Shown here in pieces: positions 11,100 to 22,466 of a stretch of 64,000 nt of DNA. This DNA comes from Protopterus annectens (lineage: Eukaryota > Chordata > Ceratodontiformes > Protopteridae): the NCBI RefSeq assembly GCF_019279795.1, contig NC_056732.1:1076842083-1076906082 (forward strand). The letters are read 5' to 3'. Under the pieces are notes generated by a model. The model was not told where the DNA came from. It made no database searches and worked only from the letters and a program-made list of their open reading frames with translations. Positions within the stretch are counted from its first letter, which is position 1; each line of letters opens with the position of its first letter. The position numbers and the translations under genes are program-made.

Positions 11100-11440
11100 T
11101 GGTTCTTGGTTGTTGGTTGGTATGACTTTTGTTCAGGGGATGCATGACCTCTCTGTGTGCAGACATAATTTTGCTAGGGTTCTGTTTGCTCCCACATTCC
11201 AAGGACATGCTGGGTACATGAATTAATGATGTAGCATATTGCCCATGGGTATGCATGTGTATGTGAGTGTGTAGCTGTTCAGTAGTACACTGGCATTCCT
11301 ACCAGATGTGGATCCATGCCAATGTCATTGCTTACTTGGAGAGGATGCAAACCCTCTGCAACTCTGAAGACAACAAAGTAAATATTGAAAAATGGATGAA
11401 TGAATGAGTGAATTAATTAATGAATGAATAAATGAATAAT
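11100..11440 (+). mobile_element. Old SINE/L2-tail type repeat
   Basis: It contains the widely seen vertebrate SINE core TTTGCTCCCACATTCCAAGGACATGC (about 11187-11212) and ends in GAAAAATGGATGAATGAATG with a TGAA-rich tail (11387-11440). The head with tRNA boxes is not recognisable, so it is 5'-truncated or very old. Confidence 0.6.
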
Positions 11441-13930
11441 TCAAATGTTAATACACTCTGTGCTTGTAGTAGTCAATGCAAGGTTCTATAATCGCCTAAT
11501 CAGCTTTGGAAATGTTAATTAAATGGCTTAATTTTAGTTTTTTGAACACAACATTTATCTTCAGTTAAATTATGAAATCAAAGAAGGATTTTCTTTCTAA
11601 ACATATTTTCACAAGTCATACAGTTTGATTTAATCATTCATGGTAAACACCAATGCATTTAAGGTGAAATACATATTTTAACTCTCTAGATATGCCACAC
11701 TGTGGCAGGATGTTAGATATCATGCAGATCAGATCTAGGATTTTTAGTATATACTGAACACATCAGTGAGATAATGGCCAGAAATTTAAATTGTATAGTT
11801 AGTGTGCCATATCATTGCTGCTCCACTGAACCTCACATTAAAAAATGTACCCATTACCAAATGCTGTCTTGTATACTGATGAAATGCTGCACCATTTCAG
11901 CTCTTGTTCATCTACGACTATAAATGTGGCTGGATTTCAGACAGGAAGGCCCATTGCCTAACAATATATGTGCATAGATCTATATTTTCTTGGCACTAGT
12001 TAATGTACATTTTGGCCTCTGTAAATGGTAGTATGTGTGTGACACATGCGCAGAAGTTGCATGCATTAGAGTGCAGAGCATAGCTTTTTTCACTCCCAGC
12101 ATCAAATCCTTGTATATTAGGACAAGATACAAAATGGAGTAACTAATATAATTTCATTCATAATACATTCAAAACATTAGGACTTTCTGCATGTTCTGGG
12201 ATCATGCCTTTTCTTATGTCTTTTTGCTTAATCTGATCTAGAAAATGGAATGTTATGACTACAAACCACAGCATTTCATATTCTTGGGACACTGAAAAAA
12301 AAGACTCATTTTCAAAACCCATAATCTTGACATAGACATATACACATCACACATTTGGTAAGCTCACAACATATGGATTCACAAAACACATACACACAAA
12401 CATACCCACAAACCCCAGCTTTCCTTTCCCTCAGTCCCTTCTACATAATAGCTATTCCTCTGAGGTCCCAATGCAATTATAGAAAGTGGAAGGTTCATAG
12501 GTTTTTGTTAAGTTCAGATGATAGTAGGTGGGATAGTTAATTTAGGAGGTATAGACCGAATATTTTAAATCTGGATTACGTGAAAGTGAAGAGAAATAGG
12601 GAGAAGTTGAAGAAAAGAAGAAAAAAGACGCAGACAAGGAACAGCGAAGACTGAGATCAGATAATGCTCAGTTTGGCATGCTTACAAGTTTGTAACTGAC
12701 TTTTAAAGTTAAACTGCTAGGTCCTACACACATCTAAATGTGCATAACAAGTTAAAATAGGGTCATAAAGATCTCAACCCAAACATAAAGGCAATACAAA
12801 CTCAGAGAAGTAAAAATGTACGAGCAATATGCTCTGCATAGTAAACAGCTGAAACAAATATACAAATATGCACAGCAACCCTACACAGTGGGAATAAGTC
12901 ACTGCAGCATTTTTATCATTGGCTTTCAGAGAAAAATGGCCTTGAGTGTAAAACTAGATAAGAATAATTCCTTTGTAATACCAGATAATAACCTTTTTCG
13001 TGTATTAATTTCGGCTATAAAAGAGTCTATTTATTTTGAGAGGAAAGAAAATTAGGAGAGGTGTGTGTGTATCTGTGCGTGAACATGTGCATGTGCATAT
13101 GTGTGGTGTGAGTAGTACATACATATGTGTATATCTCACAGAAGTTGTTTATTTATTGTATCTTCATTGTCTAAGTGCTTTGTTTTTCTGTTTTGAACTG
13201 GAGTAACAATTTAAATAATGTTTTTGAATATTTTTTAGAAATGAAAAAGTATTTGCTTTTTAATGTTGCCTTCAGTTTTGTTTGATATTGTATGTTGCAA
13301 GCATACTTGCAACACTGGCATACTCTCACTGGCTTTAAAATGTTCAAGTGTCGTACATATATATAAGTGATGCAGTTAAGTTATTCTATATTGGAAGGAC
13401 ATTATTTCAATACTGAAACTCTCAGGTTTGCGTACCTTCCATACACCCTAAGGTTCTTGGTGCTCTTTAACTTTTCATTTGTCTGTGAGCACTTTTCAAG
13501 TGCACTGTCTTTGATCTAAAAGCTATTGGAAGAAACAAACCAAGTATTCAATATTTTTGATATAAAGTAGTCATAGTGTTTTAAAGCTACAGGACCAAGC
13601 TGAGTCATTTCATCTCCTGTGTTTGCATTTCTTAATCTGTTACTTGTACATATGTCAAGTACAGAACTCTTACACCTTTAAAGTTAACATCATACTGATT
13701 TTCTTGGTCTAACAACTGATTTAGAATATATATTATATTATTATTCCCTTGAATTTTGTGGATAAGTTTTACCTTTTAATATCTGAATTTTGTTTATTTA
13801 TATTTCACACTTGTTCTACAAGACATATCTATATGTTTTCATATTTGAATTTGGAAAAATCATTTCTAGTTTTTAACTGCTTCTTTAATTTTCATTTATT
13901 GCTAATTGCCATGATTAAAGAGAAAGACAT
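11441..13930. other. No recognisable feature
   Basis: AT-rich sequence without convincing coding frames, arrays or element ends. Purine-rich patches (around 12590-12650) are simple composition. Confidence 0.4.
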
Positions 13931-13936
13931 TGAATG

Positions 13937-14255
13937 CATACATCTCAACCTCTCAGGTTAAGAAATCTGGACAAAGCCAGAAATAATAGGGGGACAAAGG
14001 CCCAAAATAGGAACATGATTTTAAATATCACACCTATAAACTTAGAGAAAAATTGCTAGAATGACAGATTTTTCATCATTGTATATTTCCTGAAGGATAT
14101 GAAGTCTGAAACTCAAATGTCTGTCATTATTTAGTGACTTCAATTCTCAATGATTTGTCCAAAAACCACAAGTTTAATGAGGAATAGACCACAAATATGA
14201 GGCAAAAATCTGGACATTCTAAGAAAATCTGGACAGTTTGGTATGAGAGAATGTA
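13937..14255 (-). mobile_element. MITE-like repeat, family 1, reversed copy
   Basis: About 320 bases starting CATACATCTCAACCTCTCAG and ending GGTATGAGAGAATG. Its reverse complement aligns along its whole length with 32509-32830 and 33699-34019 (shared AGAAATCTGGACAAAG, GAGGCAAAAATCTGG, AAGTCACTAAAT). The ends form imperfect terminal inverted repeats of the CATACCTCTCAA type. No coding sequence. The transposon superfamily is unknown. Confidence 0.65.
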
Positions 14256-14965
14256 AGAGAGGTCAGTTAAAATGTCTTGAGTATTTACTCAATATATATA
14301 TATATATATATAAGGTATATACTGAATCAGCTTTTGCTAGCTGTTCCTGCGGGTCTCATAAGATTTGTTTTTTAAAGTGCAGTAAACATAGGAGAACGAG
14401 GGACCATGTCTGAAACTTAATTTACAGCAATCTTGCCTTAGTTCCCACAGTGTTATAACCAAGGGGCACAAAACAGGAAACATGCAAAACTCAGTTGCTC
14501 TCCAGCCTGACCCTTAATCAACACACGCAAATGTCATTAATTCCAGCCTGTATCTGACTGCCAAAAACTACACAAGTTCCAATCTGGCAAGCTTCCAGAC
14601 AAAGATGAGACCAGGGAAGCATACTTTAAGTGGCCACTGCAGAATGAGCAGAAAACCTTCAACCATCTGTGGAGCACACTTTAACCAGCTCACTCCAGTG
14701 ACAGCATCATGATCACTGCAGATGTGCCTGTTCTTCTGCTCCTTGATAAGAAAGGTGGGATATGCACTTGTAGGAACCTGTCAACTAAAACACACACCCA
14801 GTTACCTCAGGCTACACTGTAACACACAACTTTACACAATCTCTTGGCTAGAGACGTACAAATAAAGAATAAAACACTTTTTGTAAATAACAAATGATGT
14901 TACGCTCACTAGAGCATGCGTTCTTATAGCTGTGTACAGAAAGTAGCTGTGTCTGTGCACCTATA

Positions 14966-15292
14966 GGGTTGCCACCTTTTCAAATACCCAAAGTGGGACA
15001 TTTTTTGTAGAAGCATGAGATTTTGCAGAACTAAACATACCCAAGGCCAATGCAAAGAACAAAACTTCACTTTTTTGCCAAAATAAAAGCTTATCCTTGT
15101 AGCATTTGAGCTGCTTATGTTATTCCATATAGCATTTAGGTGTTTCAAATACAAAATAACTGTTTTTGTAACTACTAATATGAAATAAGTTTTATCCTAA
15201 AATCTTAGGACATTTGCCATTTTTTTCAAAAGACATAACTGCCCAAAGAGGGACTGTCCCTTGCAAAGAGGAATGGGTGGTAACCCTGTGCA
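14966..15292. mobile_element. MITE-like repeat, family 2
   Basis: It starts AGGGTTGCCACCTTTTC and ends GAATGGGTGGTAACCCT, so the termini are inverted repeats (GGGTTGCCACC against GGTGGTAACCC). The interior is AT-rich and non-coding, with GGGACA-type subterminal words on both sides. Only one copy is in the window. The superfamily is not assigned. Confidence 0.55.
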
Positions 15293-15386
15293 ACTATAGG
15301 AGCCTATCAGCTGAATTACACACCCAGGTTACCTCACACTACAATGTAAAACATAGCTTTACTTGATACCCCAGGGATTGTGCTTT

Positions 15387-15391
15387 AGTGT

Positions 15392-15462
<71 letters not shown>
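15387..15462. repeat. (TG)n microsatellite
   Basis: About 75 bases of TG repeats directly abutting the 3' tail of the reversed SINE that follows (tail ends GAAAGAC-AC...), so it probably expanded from the SINE tail. Confidence 0.95.
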
Positions 15463-15464
<2 letters not shown>

Positions 15465-15690
15465 TTTCGGCTTTTCCCAGTTAGGGGTCACCACAGCGGA
15501 ACTCCGGTCCGCTAATGATTGGCAGTAGATTTTTACGTGCTGGCTTGCCGGGCCTAACGCACAACCTTCAATGAAGGAACGCCCATTCACGCATGTCACC
15601 ACAAAGAAGACGCTCTAACTGAGAAATCGAACAGGCAACGTCTAACTGTGAGATGACAATGCTACCGCAGCACCACCACCGCAGTGAATC
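15462..15690 (-). mobile_element. tRNA-derived SINE (same family as 49177-49426)
   Basis: In reverse it reads a tRNA-like head with a GTTCGATTTC B box (from about 15635), a middle containing GGTTGTGCGTTAGGCC, and the tail GTGGTGACCCCTAACTGGGAAAAGCC. It matches the plus-strand copy at 49177-49426 over nearly its whole length. Confidence 0.75.
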
Positions 15691-16290
15691 TTATAAATTA
15701 GAGTACTTAGAAAAAAAATGGCCCTATGAGGCATTGAAAGCCATTTGGAATATTTTAGTAAATTGCAGTGGTACATCTGAGGGTCTGTTAATAGAATGAA
15801 TCTGCAAATGTTATTCTCAGCAGTCTGTATTTTGTCACTATTGTGGACTGAATGTATAATGACTATAGGAAGCCCATATTTTAATTTGGGTATGAAAGTA
15901 TGGGTAATATAACAAAAAAGAACATGACACCAGCCATAAGTGAAATTAATTTAATAGCAATTGGTGGGATTTTGTATGCTGTCAATTAAGTGTTATTTCT
16001 AATTTGTTAATATTTACTTATATTTTTTGACCAGAAAAATATGATTGGGTATAATCAAGTTTCGTAGAAGCTCATTAAGGACAGCAGTGCATTTATTCAA
16101 AAAAAAAACTGACGTAGGTATACATTGATGTCTCACCAGGATTAAGAATACATCTGATATTGTAGAAAGTCAAAAATAAATTAATTTGGATGAGTCAGAA
16201 TTACTATTACAAAGTTTATAAATACTTGTTTATAATATGCTATGCAGCTGTAATGATAATTTGCACTGCAATCATAATATAAAATAGCAA
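15691..16290. other. No recognisable gene
   Basis: AT-rich; only a faint SINE-tail word near 16030 (TTTTTTGACCAGAAAAATATGA). Confidence 0.4.
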
Positions 16291-16292
16291 TA

Positions 16293-16505
16293 CCTTTTTC
16301 TTCTTCTTTCGGCTTTTCCCGGTTAGGGGTCGCCACAACAGATCACCTGCCCGCTCATGATTGGCAATAGAGTTTTACTGTGTTGAGTTGCCAGCCCAGC
16401 ACACAACCTTCCACAGAAGGCACACAAATACACGCACTCACGCCTAGGGCCGATTTAGAGTGTCCAATCCACCCACAGCATGTCTTTGGGATGTGGGAGG
16501 AAACC
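16293..16505 (-). mobile_element. SINE fragment with the same 3' tail, different body
   Basis: Reverse strand: SINE core GTTTCCTCCCACATCCCAAAG, then a linker, and the tail GTTGTGGCGACCCCTAACCG-GGAAAAGCCGAAAGAAGAAG. The tail is shared with the 15462 and 49177 copies, but the body carries the common TTTCCTCCCACAT...AAGACATGC core instead. The head is missing. Confidence 0.65.
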
Positions 16506-16857
16506 AGTATAAATAATGAGGCTAAAAGTGTAAGTTAACAACAGTAATAATATAAAGTGACAAAGCAGCAAAACTGAGAGCAGTCCAAGTCAGGTAATCA
16601 GACAGAAGTGAGAATAACTCAGGTAGATTAATTAGATACTTCTCTGGGGCATCTGTGAAATTGAGCTAGGCTCCTTGATGGTTTCTTGGACTGCATGCTT
16701 AGTAACAGTTTATGAACCTATAACAGCGCAGTATAAGAAGATCAGAGTGGAGATTGCAACTCTCGAGTCCACCTCAGCTCAGATAATTATGAAAATGCCA
16801 GGTAATGTGATTCTGTAACATGCAATGGTAAAGAATTATATCATAGATGCATGCTGT

Positions 16858-17345
16858 TCATAGGTTCATAGGTTTGTACTAGGCTAACAATCACAAGGGT
16901 GTTATTAAGGCTAGCCATGCATCCCAAATCTCTGACAAGTTCTGATACCCTTTATAAGTGTAATCAGGGCTTGGGAGATGAAACATTTACAAGCAGGGGC
17001 CTGGAAAATTAACCATTTACAGGCTGCCTGTGCCCATTAGAGACATAGGTGCCAAACCCAAACCAAGGATGAATTTTCTGTTCCCCATCCAATTGTTGAA
17101 GGTACACTTGAATTGGATTAAGGAAGAACTCTAAGTCACATGGATAGGGAGCCTGTTTCAGAGATGGAGTAGTCTCTGGGATACATACCCTTCACTCCAA
17201 CAAGTCCTATTTATATCACAAGCAAGGTTTAAGTCTCTAGAATGGGTAATATTGGTGCTGTTTGTTTGGAGGATATGCAGGAGGTCAATCAGATTGGGGT
17301 CTGACAATGCCTTGTATGCCAGGCATAGATCCCCCTCAACAGCCT
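16858..17345 (-). mobile_element. CR1-like LINE, 3' fragment
   Basis: The left edge is the reversed family end (TTCATAGGTTCATAGGTTTG). The minus-strand protein reads E-G-D-L-C-L-A-Y-K-A-L-S-D-P...N-R-T-C-W-S-E-G-Y-V-S-Q-R-L, which is the ORF2 C-terminal region. It is truncated near 17345. It is closer in wording to the copy at 54985-58470 than to the one at 1-3660. Confidence 0.8.
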
Positions 17346-17509
17346 GTAGTAGACAGAATACAGGGAAAGGGTTGCAACCAAAAATCAGCCAATGGGAGGG
17401 CATACTAAAACTTTCACCTAGTAAATCAGATGTCCAGGAACAGTTGATGACTGAAAGCAATAAAAGCATAGAACATGTCAAGATATGGAACAGACATATA
17501 ACAGTCACA

Positions 17510-18320
17510 GATAGAAAGGCTATTCAGACAAGAATGACAATGGACAGAATAAACGAGAATCATATCCAGGTTTTTCTTAGAAAATTAGTTGTGTCACCTT
17601 GTCTTATATTACCATAAAACTGACATGTGTAGATAAAAAGGTATATGTTACAGCTGAAAATGATACTTGGTTATACTTTTTCAGTTCATCAGTTCACAGA
17701 TCCCATGACGTTCTGAAATCAGTTTCTGAGCATACTAGCATGGTAATCATCATATGCACAGATGGGGAGGGGCACAGTGACAGAATGTGGAAATGAGTGT
17801 GAGATATAGACCAAGGGGCTAGGGGAAGGTGGGCATACTGTACTGTGTAGGGGGGTGCTTCCTGAGAGGGGGTTGTTGTCCAGTAGTATTGGGTGTAAGT
17901 TCAGAACATGTGCCAGGAACACAGCTCCTGTTGATGCAGTTGCTCTTTGTGTATGTGTGTGACAAATGTTTTGTGGCCACAGGTGGGAAGGAGCCACACT
18001 ATGGATGTCTTTGGCTACAGTTGCATTGCCTCTAAGGAGTGGCATTGATACCAACACCCAGTGTTAAGGATGATTGTGAATCATGACTCTGCGACTACCT
18101 GGCCATGGCCTGTGCCTTACTGACACATGGAGAGATGAAGGGGTCATAATGGAGAGATGAAGGGGTCCTAATGGAGAGATGAAAAGTCAGCAAGCAAAGG
18201 AAAGAAGTAGTGCTGAAATTAAATTCATCCTCAAGTCTTGGTGAGTACCTTCGTGAGGTGGACCCTGTTTTTCCAAAATCTCACCAAGGTGACACTGATA
18301 TATAGACTGTATTTATATAG
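17510..18320. other. No recognisable gene; short 20-bp triplication
   Basis: At about 18127-18183 a unit like AATGGAGAGATGAAGGGGTC occurs almost three times in tandem. Otherwise nothing is identified. Confidence 0.5.
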
Positions 18321-18749
18321 CATATATCATGGATAGAAGTAAGTCAAAAACAAAAAAAAAAAGATTGTTGGGTGTACAAGACCCAGGATAAAAAAGTTCC
18401 CAAGCCTGGTAGGTGGACTGCTGCCAGGACTGGAAAGAATGACAGTGCAGAATCCTCAAACTATGGAAACATTCCTACAATGGTGCCAGGCCAGACCCGG
18501 GGGGAGGATGGCCCCCCTGTTGTATAAGGAAGTAGCAGTCCACAAAAATCACAAAAATTGATTGGCCAAAGAAGAGCCATAAAGATGATAGAGTGGACTA
18601 TTGAGGATAAGAAAGAAATTATGCATTGTTACTATTATGTAAAAAGCCCAGAATTTCCCGACACAAGATATACAAAATGATTAAGACAGAAATTAGAGGA
18701 AAGAAAAATACTTCCACAGGAAAAACTGTCAGAAGCTTCAAATAAAAAT

Positions 18750-19530
18750 TTGCATTCATTAATACAACAGATTTTTGAAAAACAGTATATAAATGAAGAA
18801 ATGTTGATCTGTTTGGAAAAAGAAGCATCTGAGGAAGTGCAAAAATATAAACAACAAAACCTAGAGATATTTGAAAAATATAAAAAAGAAATATGGACAT
18901 GGGAAAGAAAGAGAGATTTGATACGGTGCAATATTTATGCAAAGGAGAAAGCCAAGTTAACTAATATAGAGATGGCAGTCTCAAAGATATTTGAAAAGAA
19001 ATATAGGCAAAGGCTTCCAGATATGGAAAATTTCACAGTAAAAAAAATGAATATCATAAAGATGTAATGTGGAAACGAAGATTAGTAAAGCAGAAGTTAA
19101 AGAAATAGAAGCTGAAGTTATGGAGTGCCTGTGAAGTGAAGGATTTAATGTAGAAGGTTTAACACAGATTACATCACAGCATGATGGAGTGAGTCCCCAG
19201 AATAAGGAAAAGCAAGAAGATCAGGTGACATGTGAAGAAGAAACATGGACATGGGAAAGGAAAAGAGATTTAATATGGTGTAATATTTATGCAAAGGAGA
19301 AAGCAAAACTAACTAATACAAAAAGAGCAGCACCAAAGATATTTGAAGAGAAATACAGGCAAAGGAATCCAGATATGGAAAACTTTACAATACAAAAAAT
19401 AAAAAGACTAAGAGGAAAAGTAGAAAAAGAGATTAGTAATGGAGAAGTCAAAGAAATAGAAACTGAGGTTATGGAGCAGCTGCAAAGAGAATGATTCAGT
19501 GTAGAAAACTGAATGTAGGAAGCGCCACAA
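18750..19530 (+). pseudogene. R4-like LINE N-terminal region with 352-bp tandem duplication
   Basis: Two adjacent units (18888-19239 and 19240-about 19530) encode the same basic segment, W-T-W-E-R-K-R-D-L-I-x-C-N-I-Y-A-K-E-K-A-K-L-T-N, followed by R-Q-R-x-P-D-M-E-N-F-T. The first unit is shifted and stopped after N-I-I-K-M. The second stays open for 101 codons to E-Q-L-Q-R-E. Charged, helix-prone wording suggests nucleic-acid binding but no named domain is visible. A segmental duplication inside the element, or inside its source copy, would explain it. Confidence 0.6.
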
Positions 19531-19704
19531 CAGGATAGAGCAATGGATATCCAAATTAATGGGAAACCAGTGGAACAGGAAGTAATTGGTCAGGTGCCAT
19601 ATCAAGATATTTTGGAGCCTTCCACAGGAAACCAGTATAAACATTCACTTGAAGCTAGACAGCAAGGAAAGGCACAGGAAACTGTGGAAACTCTGATGTA
19701 GCCA

Positions 19705-20578
19705 ATGTTGAGGAGTGATAGGCCAGTGAGTTCCCACATGATAGAGCAGCAGATGGCACAGGATGAAACTGAAGAGAAAGTGCCACAGGAAGATGCTGCA
19801 GAATCTTCTATAGAATGCCCACAGGAAATGGAAAACAAAGGATGCGCCCTCAGAATAGAAGAAAATGAGCTAAGAGAAGAGTTGCTTCATTTAATGGACA
19901 TGGATAGATATGTTAAGATCAATGAGAGAAATAGACTGCAGAAGGTCAATAAAACCCCCAAAGTCAGAAGTCTGATAAACCAAATTAATGTAGTAATTAG
20001 AACTGTCCATAGATATCCATGTGATATAACAGAAGTAAACAAGATATACTGCCGTGCTGCTAAATTAATAACTGATAAAGTTCTTCCACAAGAACACAGG
20101 GTAGCGAGGAAAGGGAAGGGGAGAAATCGAATACCATCATGGAAGCATCGAATAGAGAAAACTATAAAGCAATTAAGACAAGAGGTGTCACTGTTAGAAG
20201 ATTATAGAAGAGGGAATAGATCAACAAAAATACTAAGAAAGATAGATGTGACTAAAGCAATGCACATTATTAGAACAGACCAGGATCATGCACTATCACA
20301 AATAACTAACTAAAAATTTCAGCACAGGCAGAAAATCTTAGAAGATACACAGATAAATATAAGGGAAAAGTAAAAAATAAGCAATTTATTGATGACCCAA
20401 AAACGTTTTATAGAGAATTGGGAAATAAGGTAAAAGGAATTGAAAGACCGCCAAAAAAAGAGGAAGTAGATATTTTGGAGAAGTATCTATGAAGATCCTG
20501 TGGAACATAACAAAGATACTAAATGGATAGAAGTAAAAGAAAGAATAAGAAGTTTAAAGATACAGGATACGAAATGAG
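19705..20578 (+). pseudogene. R4-like LINE, region before RT
   Basis: A 202-codon open frame rich in Lys, Arg and Glu (L-R-E-E-L-L-H-L-M-D..., P-S-W-K-H-R-I-E-K-T-I-K-Q-L-R-Q-E-V) ends at a TAA near 20311. The same protein continues in another frame (about 20320-20578) with F-Y-R-E-L-G-N-K-V-K-G-I-E and W-I-E-V-K-E-R-I. This is the region that precedes the RT in R2/R4-type elements. A TGA (20576-20578) in the word K-x-D-E-I-T-A-R-E lies just before the SINE insertion point. Confidence 0.6.
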
Positions 20579-20586
20579 ATGAAATA

Positions 20587-20848
20587 TTTTTATTTTTTAT
20601 TTAACATTTGTTGACCAGGAAAGTACGACTAGGTTCCACAGATCCTGTTTTCAGTAGAGACCTGGGGAGAAACGCTCCAGAAGCATGTCTTTAGAATGTG
20701 GGAGGAAACCGGAGTACCCGGAGGAAACCCACACGAACGCAGAGAGAACATGCAAACTCCACACAGAAGGCACCCCAGCCGAGAATCGAACCGGAGAATC
20801 TCTTGCTGTGAGGCGACAGCATTAACCGCTGCACCACTGCGCCGCCCA
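20587..20848 (-). mobile_element. tRNA-derived SINE nested in R4-like LINE
   Basis: The reverse strand opens GGGCGGCGCAGTGGTGCAGC and carries the B box GGTTCGATTCTC. It then has the common SINE core TTTCCTCCCACATTCTAAAG with GACATGC, and an A/T-rich tail (GTTAAATAAAAAATAAAAAT). The 8-base target-site duplication ATGAAATA flanks it at 20579-20586 and 20849-20856. Removing the insert and one copy rejoins the host LINE frame (D-E-I-T-A-R-E), so the SINE came later than the LINE. Confidence 0.88.
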
Positions 20849-20856
20849 ATGAAATA

Positions 20857-21462
20857 ACAGCCAGAGAGATTGAAACAAAGTTAAGAAAAGCCTATAACTG
20901 GAAACCCAGGCCCAGATGCAGTAGCTAACTTTTGGTTAAAAGTATTAACATCTTTGCACAAGGATTTAGCCATGAGTTAGAACTATATATATGCGCATCC
21001 CAAACAGACACCACACTGGCTAACAACAGGCAAAACAATGCTCTTACTTAAGACTGAACCTGTAAGCTACCCTAAAGATTATAGACCAATAACTTGCCTT
21101 CCAACGATGTGTAAACTATACATGGGAATTGATGCCGACAGAGTTTATAGTCATTTAGAATAAAACTCAATTATGGCAGTAGAACAAAAGGGCAATAAAA
21201 GAAAGTCATATGGAACAGAGGATCATTTGTTGTTAAATAAAGTTATAGTGGAGAACTGTAAAAAGGGGAATAATCTAAGTATGGCATGGATTGACTATAA
21301 AAAAGCATTTTATAGTATCCCACATTCATGGATAAAAGAGTGCTTAAAAATGTGTAAGATACACCCTACACTGATTGACTACATTACAGTAACCATAAAA
21401 CAATGGCAAACCACTTTGCAATTAACAGTAAAACGACAGCCCTTGCATGTAAGGCAATTGCA
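20857..21462 (+). pseudogene. R4-like LINE, RT fingers and motif A
   Basis: From I-T-A-R-E-I-E-T-K-L-R-K-A-Y-N-W-K the frame shifts twice, then holds D-Y-R-P-I-T-C-L-P-T and, in a 139-codon open stretch from 21173, L-S-M-A-W-I-D-Y-K-K-A-F with the motif A Asp, followed by P-H-S-W-I-K-E-C-L. The coding text stops matching the family at 21462, where the Penelope-like insert begins, and resumes in frame at 26898. Confidence 0.75.
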
Positions 21463-21559
21463 CGGCTTGAAGTATAACATAGAAAACAGCAAGATAAGCC
21501 AGCAAACTGTGATGCTGAAACCAAAATCAATATTTTATTGCATGTCAGCAAAAGAAAAA

Positions 21560-21606
21560 AACAAACCTGTTTCAGCTAATTTTGTTACATAGCCTTACTC
21601 AGTGTT
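21560..21606 (-). ncRNA. Hammerhead-ribozyme-like motif, Penelope-like 3' region
   Basis: Minus-strand order: stem I AACA (21606-21603), core CTGAGTA (21602-21596; consensus CTGATGA with two changes), extra A, stem II GGCTA / TAGCT (21594-21590 with 21578-21574), GAAA (21573-21570), a two-pair stem III in ACAGGT, and the putative cleavage after T21564. TGTT (21563-21560) pairs fully with AACA. The core changes make activity doubtful, but the fold is the same as in the 8380 and 47672 copies. Confidence 0.5.
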
Positions 21607-21759
21607 GAAAAAATACAGACAACAAGTTTCTTTTATGCATGACATCAGCCACACAAAACAAACTGATTGGTCAAATTACAAGTGTTCATTAAGACCTGGT
21701 GGGAAAAGTCCACCCAATTTAATTATCCACTTCTTTTCTTTGGCATCAAGAATAGTATG

Positions 21760-22311
21760 TCAACCAGCTTTATTTGTTCTGTTGCCCCCAGTTTTATCTA
21801 TTACCATAAATCTGAAAGCAGCTGTAGGATGTATTAAAGAATGTTTATATAATGCACTGCTGGGCTTCCTAATCCTCATATCACTGATATGTTCTGATAT
21901 TTTTATTCTAAGTGGTCTCGAAGTCTGACCCATATAGAATGCTGAGCAACTGCATGAAGCCAAGTAGATCACCCAATCACTACTGCAGTTGGAAAAAAAT
22001 GTGACATCAAATACATTTCCAGAATTTTTGCTTGTGAATTGTTTGGACTTCATAATTCTGTTACAATGGCTACAGTGATCACAGAGAGAGCACCCAACAA
22101 GAGTATCCCTCATTAAAGTTGTTTGTGTGCTAGAAGGTGTAGAGCTTCTGGGCCCTCGTTTATAATGATTTAGATGTAAACCCAAATTTCTGCCCCTACG
22201 AAATGAAAAATGACATTTCTCCTGGAGAAATTTTGATAAGTTATTATCGGCCAACAGGATGTTCCAGTGCCTTTGTACACTATTCATGAGTATATCCATA
22301 TTTTTTTCCAT
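21760..22311 (-). pseudogene. Penelope-like protein, GIY-YIG endonuclease piece
   Basis: A 183-codon frame. A Cys-rich zinc motif (C-S-L-C-D-H-C-S-H-C) is followed by W-V-I-Y-L-A-S-C and F-Y-M-G-Q-T-S-R-P-L-R-I-K-I-S-E-H, the GIY-YIG signature. This nuclease makes the DNA nick for Penelope-like retrotransposition. It is out of frame with the RT ORF, which ends at 22467, so a frameshift lies between them. The frame stops at G-G-N-R-T-N-K-A-G, before the usual final helix. Confidence 0.82.
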
Positions 22312-22466
22312 ATGTGGTAACTAACCGGATATCAGAGTTGCCAATTTCTTGTTTCTCCTTATATTTCAAAAGATCGCCTCTATTTATGGTTGTGGCCCAA
22401 TTGCTGGCACTCAAAGCATGTCCCATTTTGTAACCTCTGTCACGAAATCTATTGGTTAGATCTTTC

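Larger units (their letters stand above)
18320..21462 (+). mobile_element. R4/Dong-like RLE-type LINE, left part (interrupted)
   Basis: This is the 5' part of a site-type LINE whose right part resumes at 26898. It holds a duplicated N-terminal segment, a basic 202-codon region, and the RT up to just after motif A. A SINE splits it at 20587-20848 and a Penelope-like element ends it at 21462. The clade call rests on RT wording (M-A-W-I-D-Y-K-K-A-F, G-I-F-Q-G-D-S-L-S-P) and the restriction-like endonuclease at the far end. The exact 5' end is unsure. Confidence 0.72.

Noticed and set aside
18619..18942. 107- and 98-codon frames on the minus strand
   Set aside because: Antisense shadows of the Lys-rich R4-like LINE coding region.
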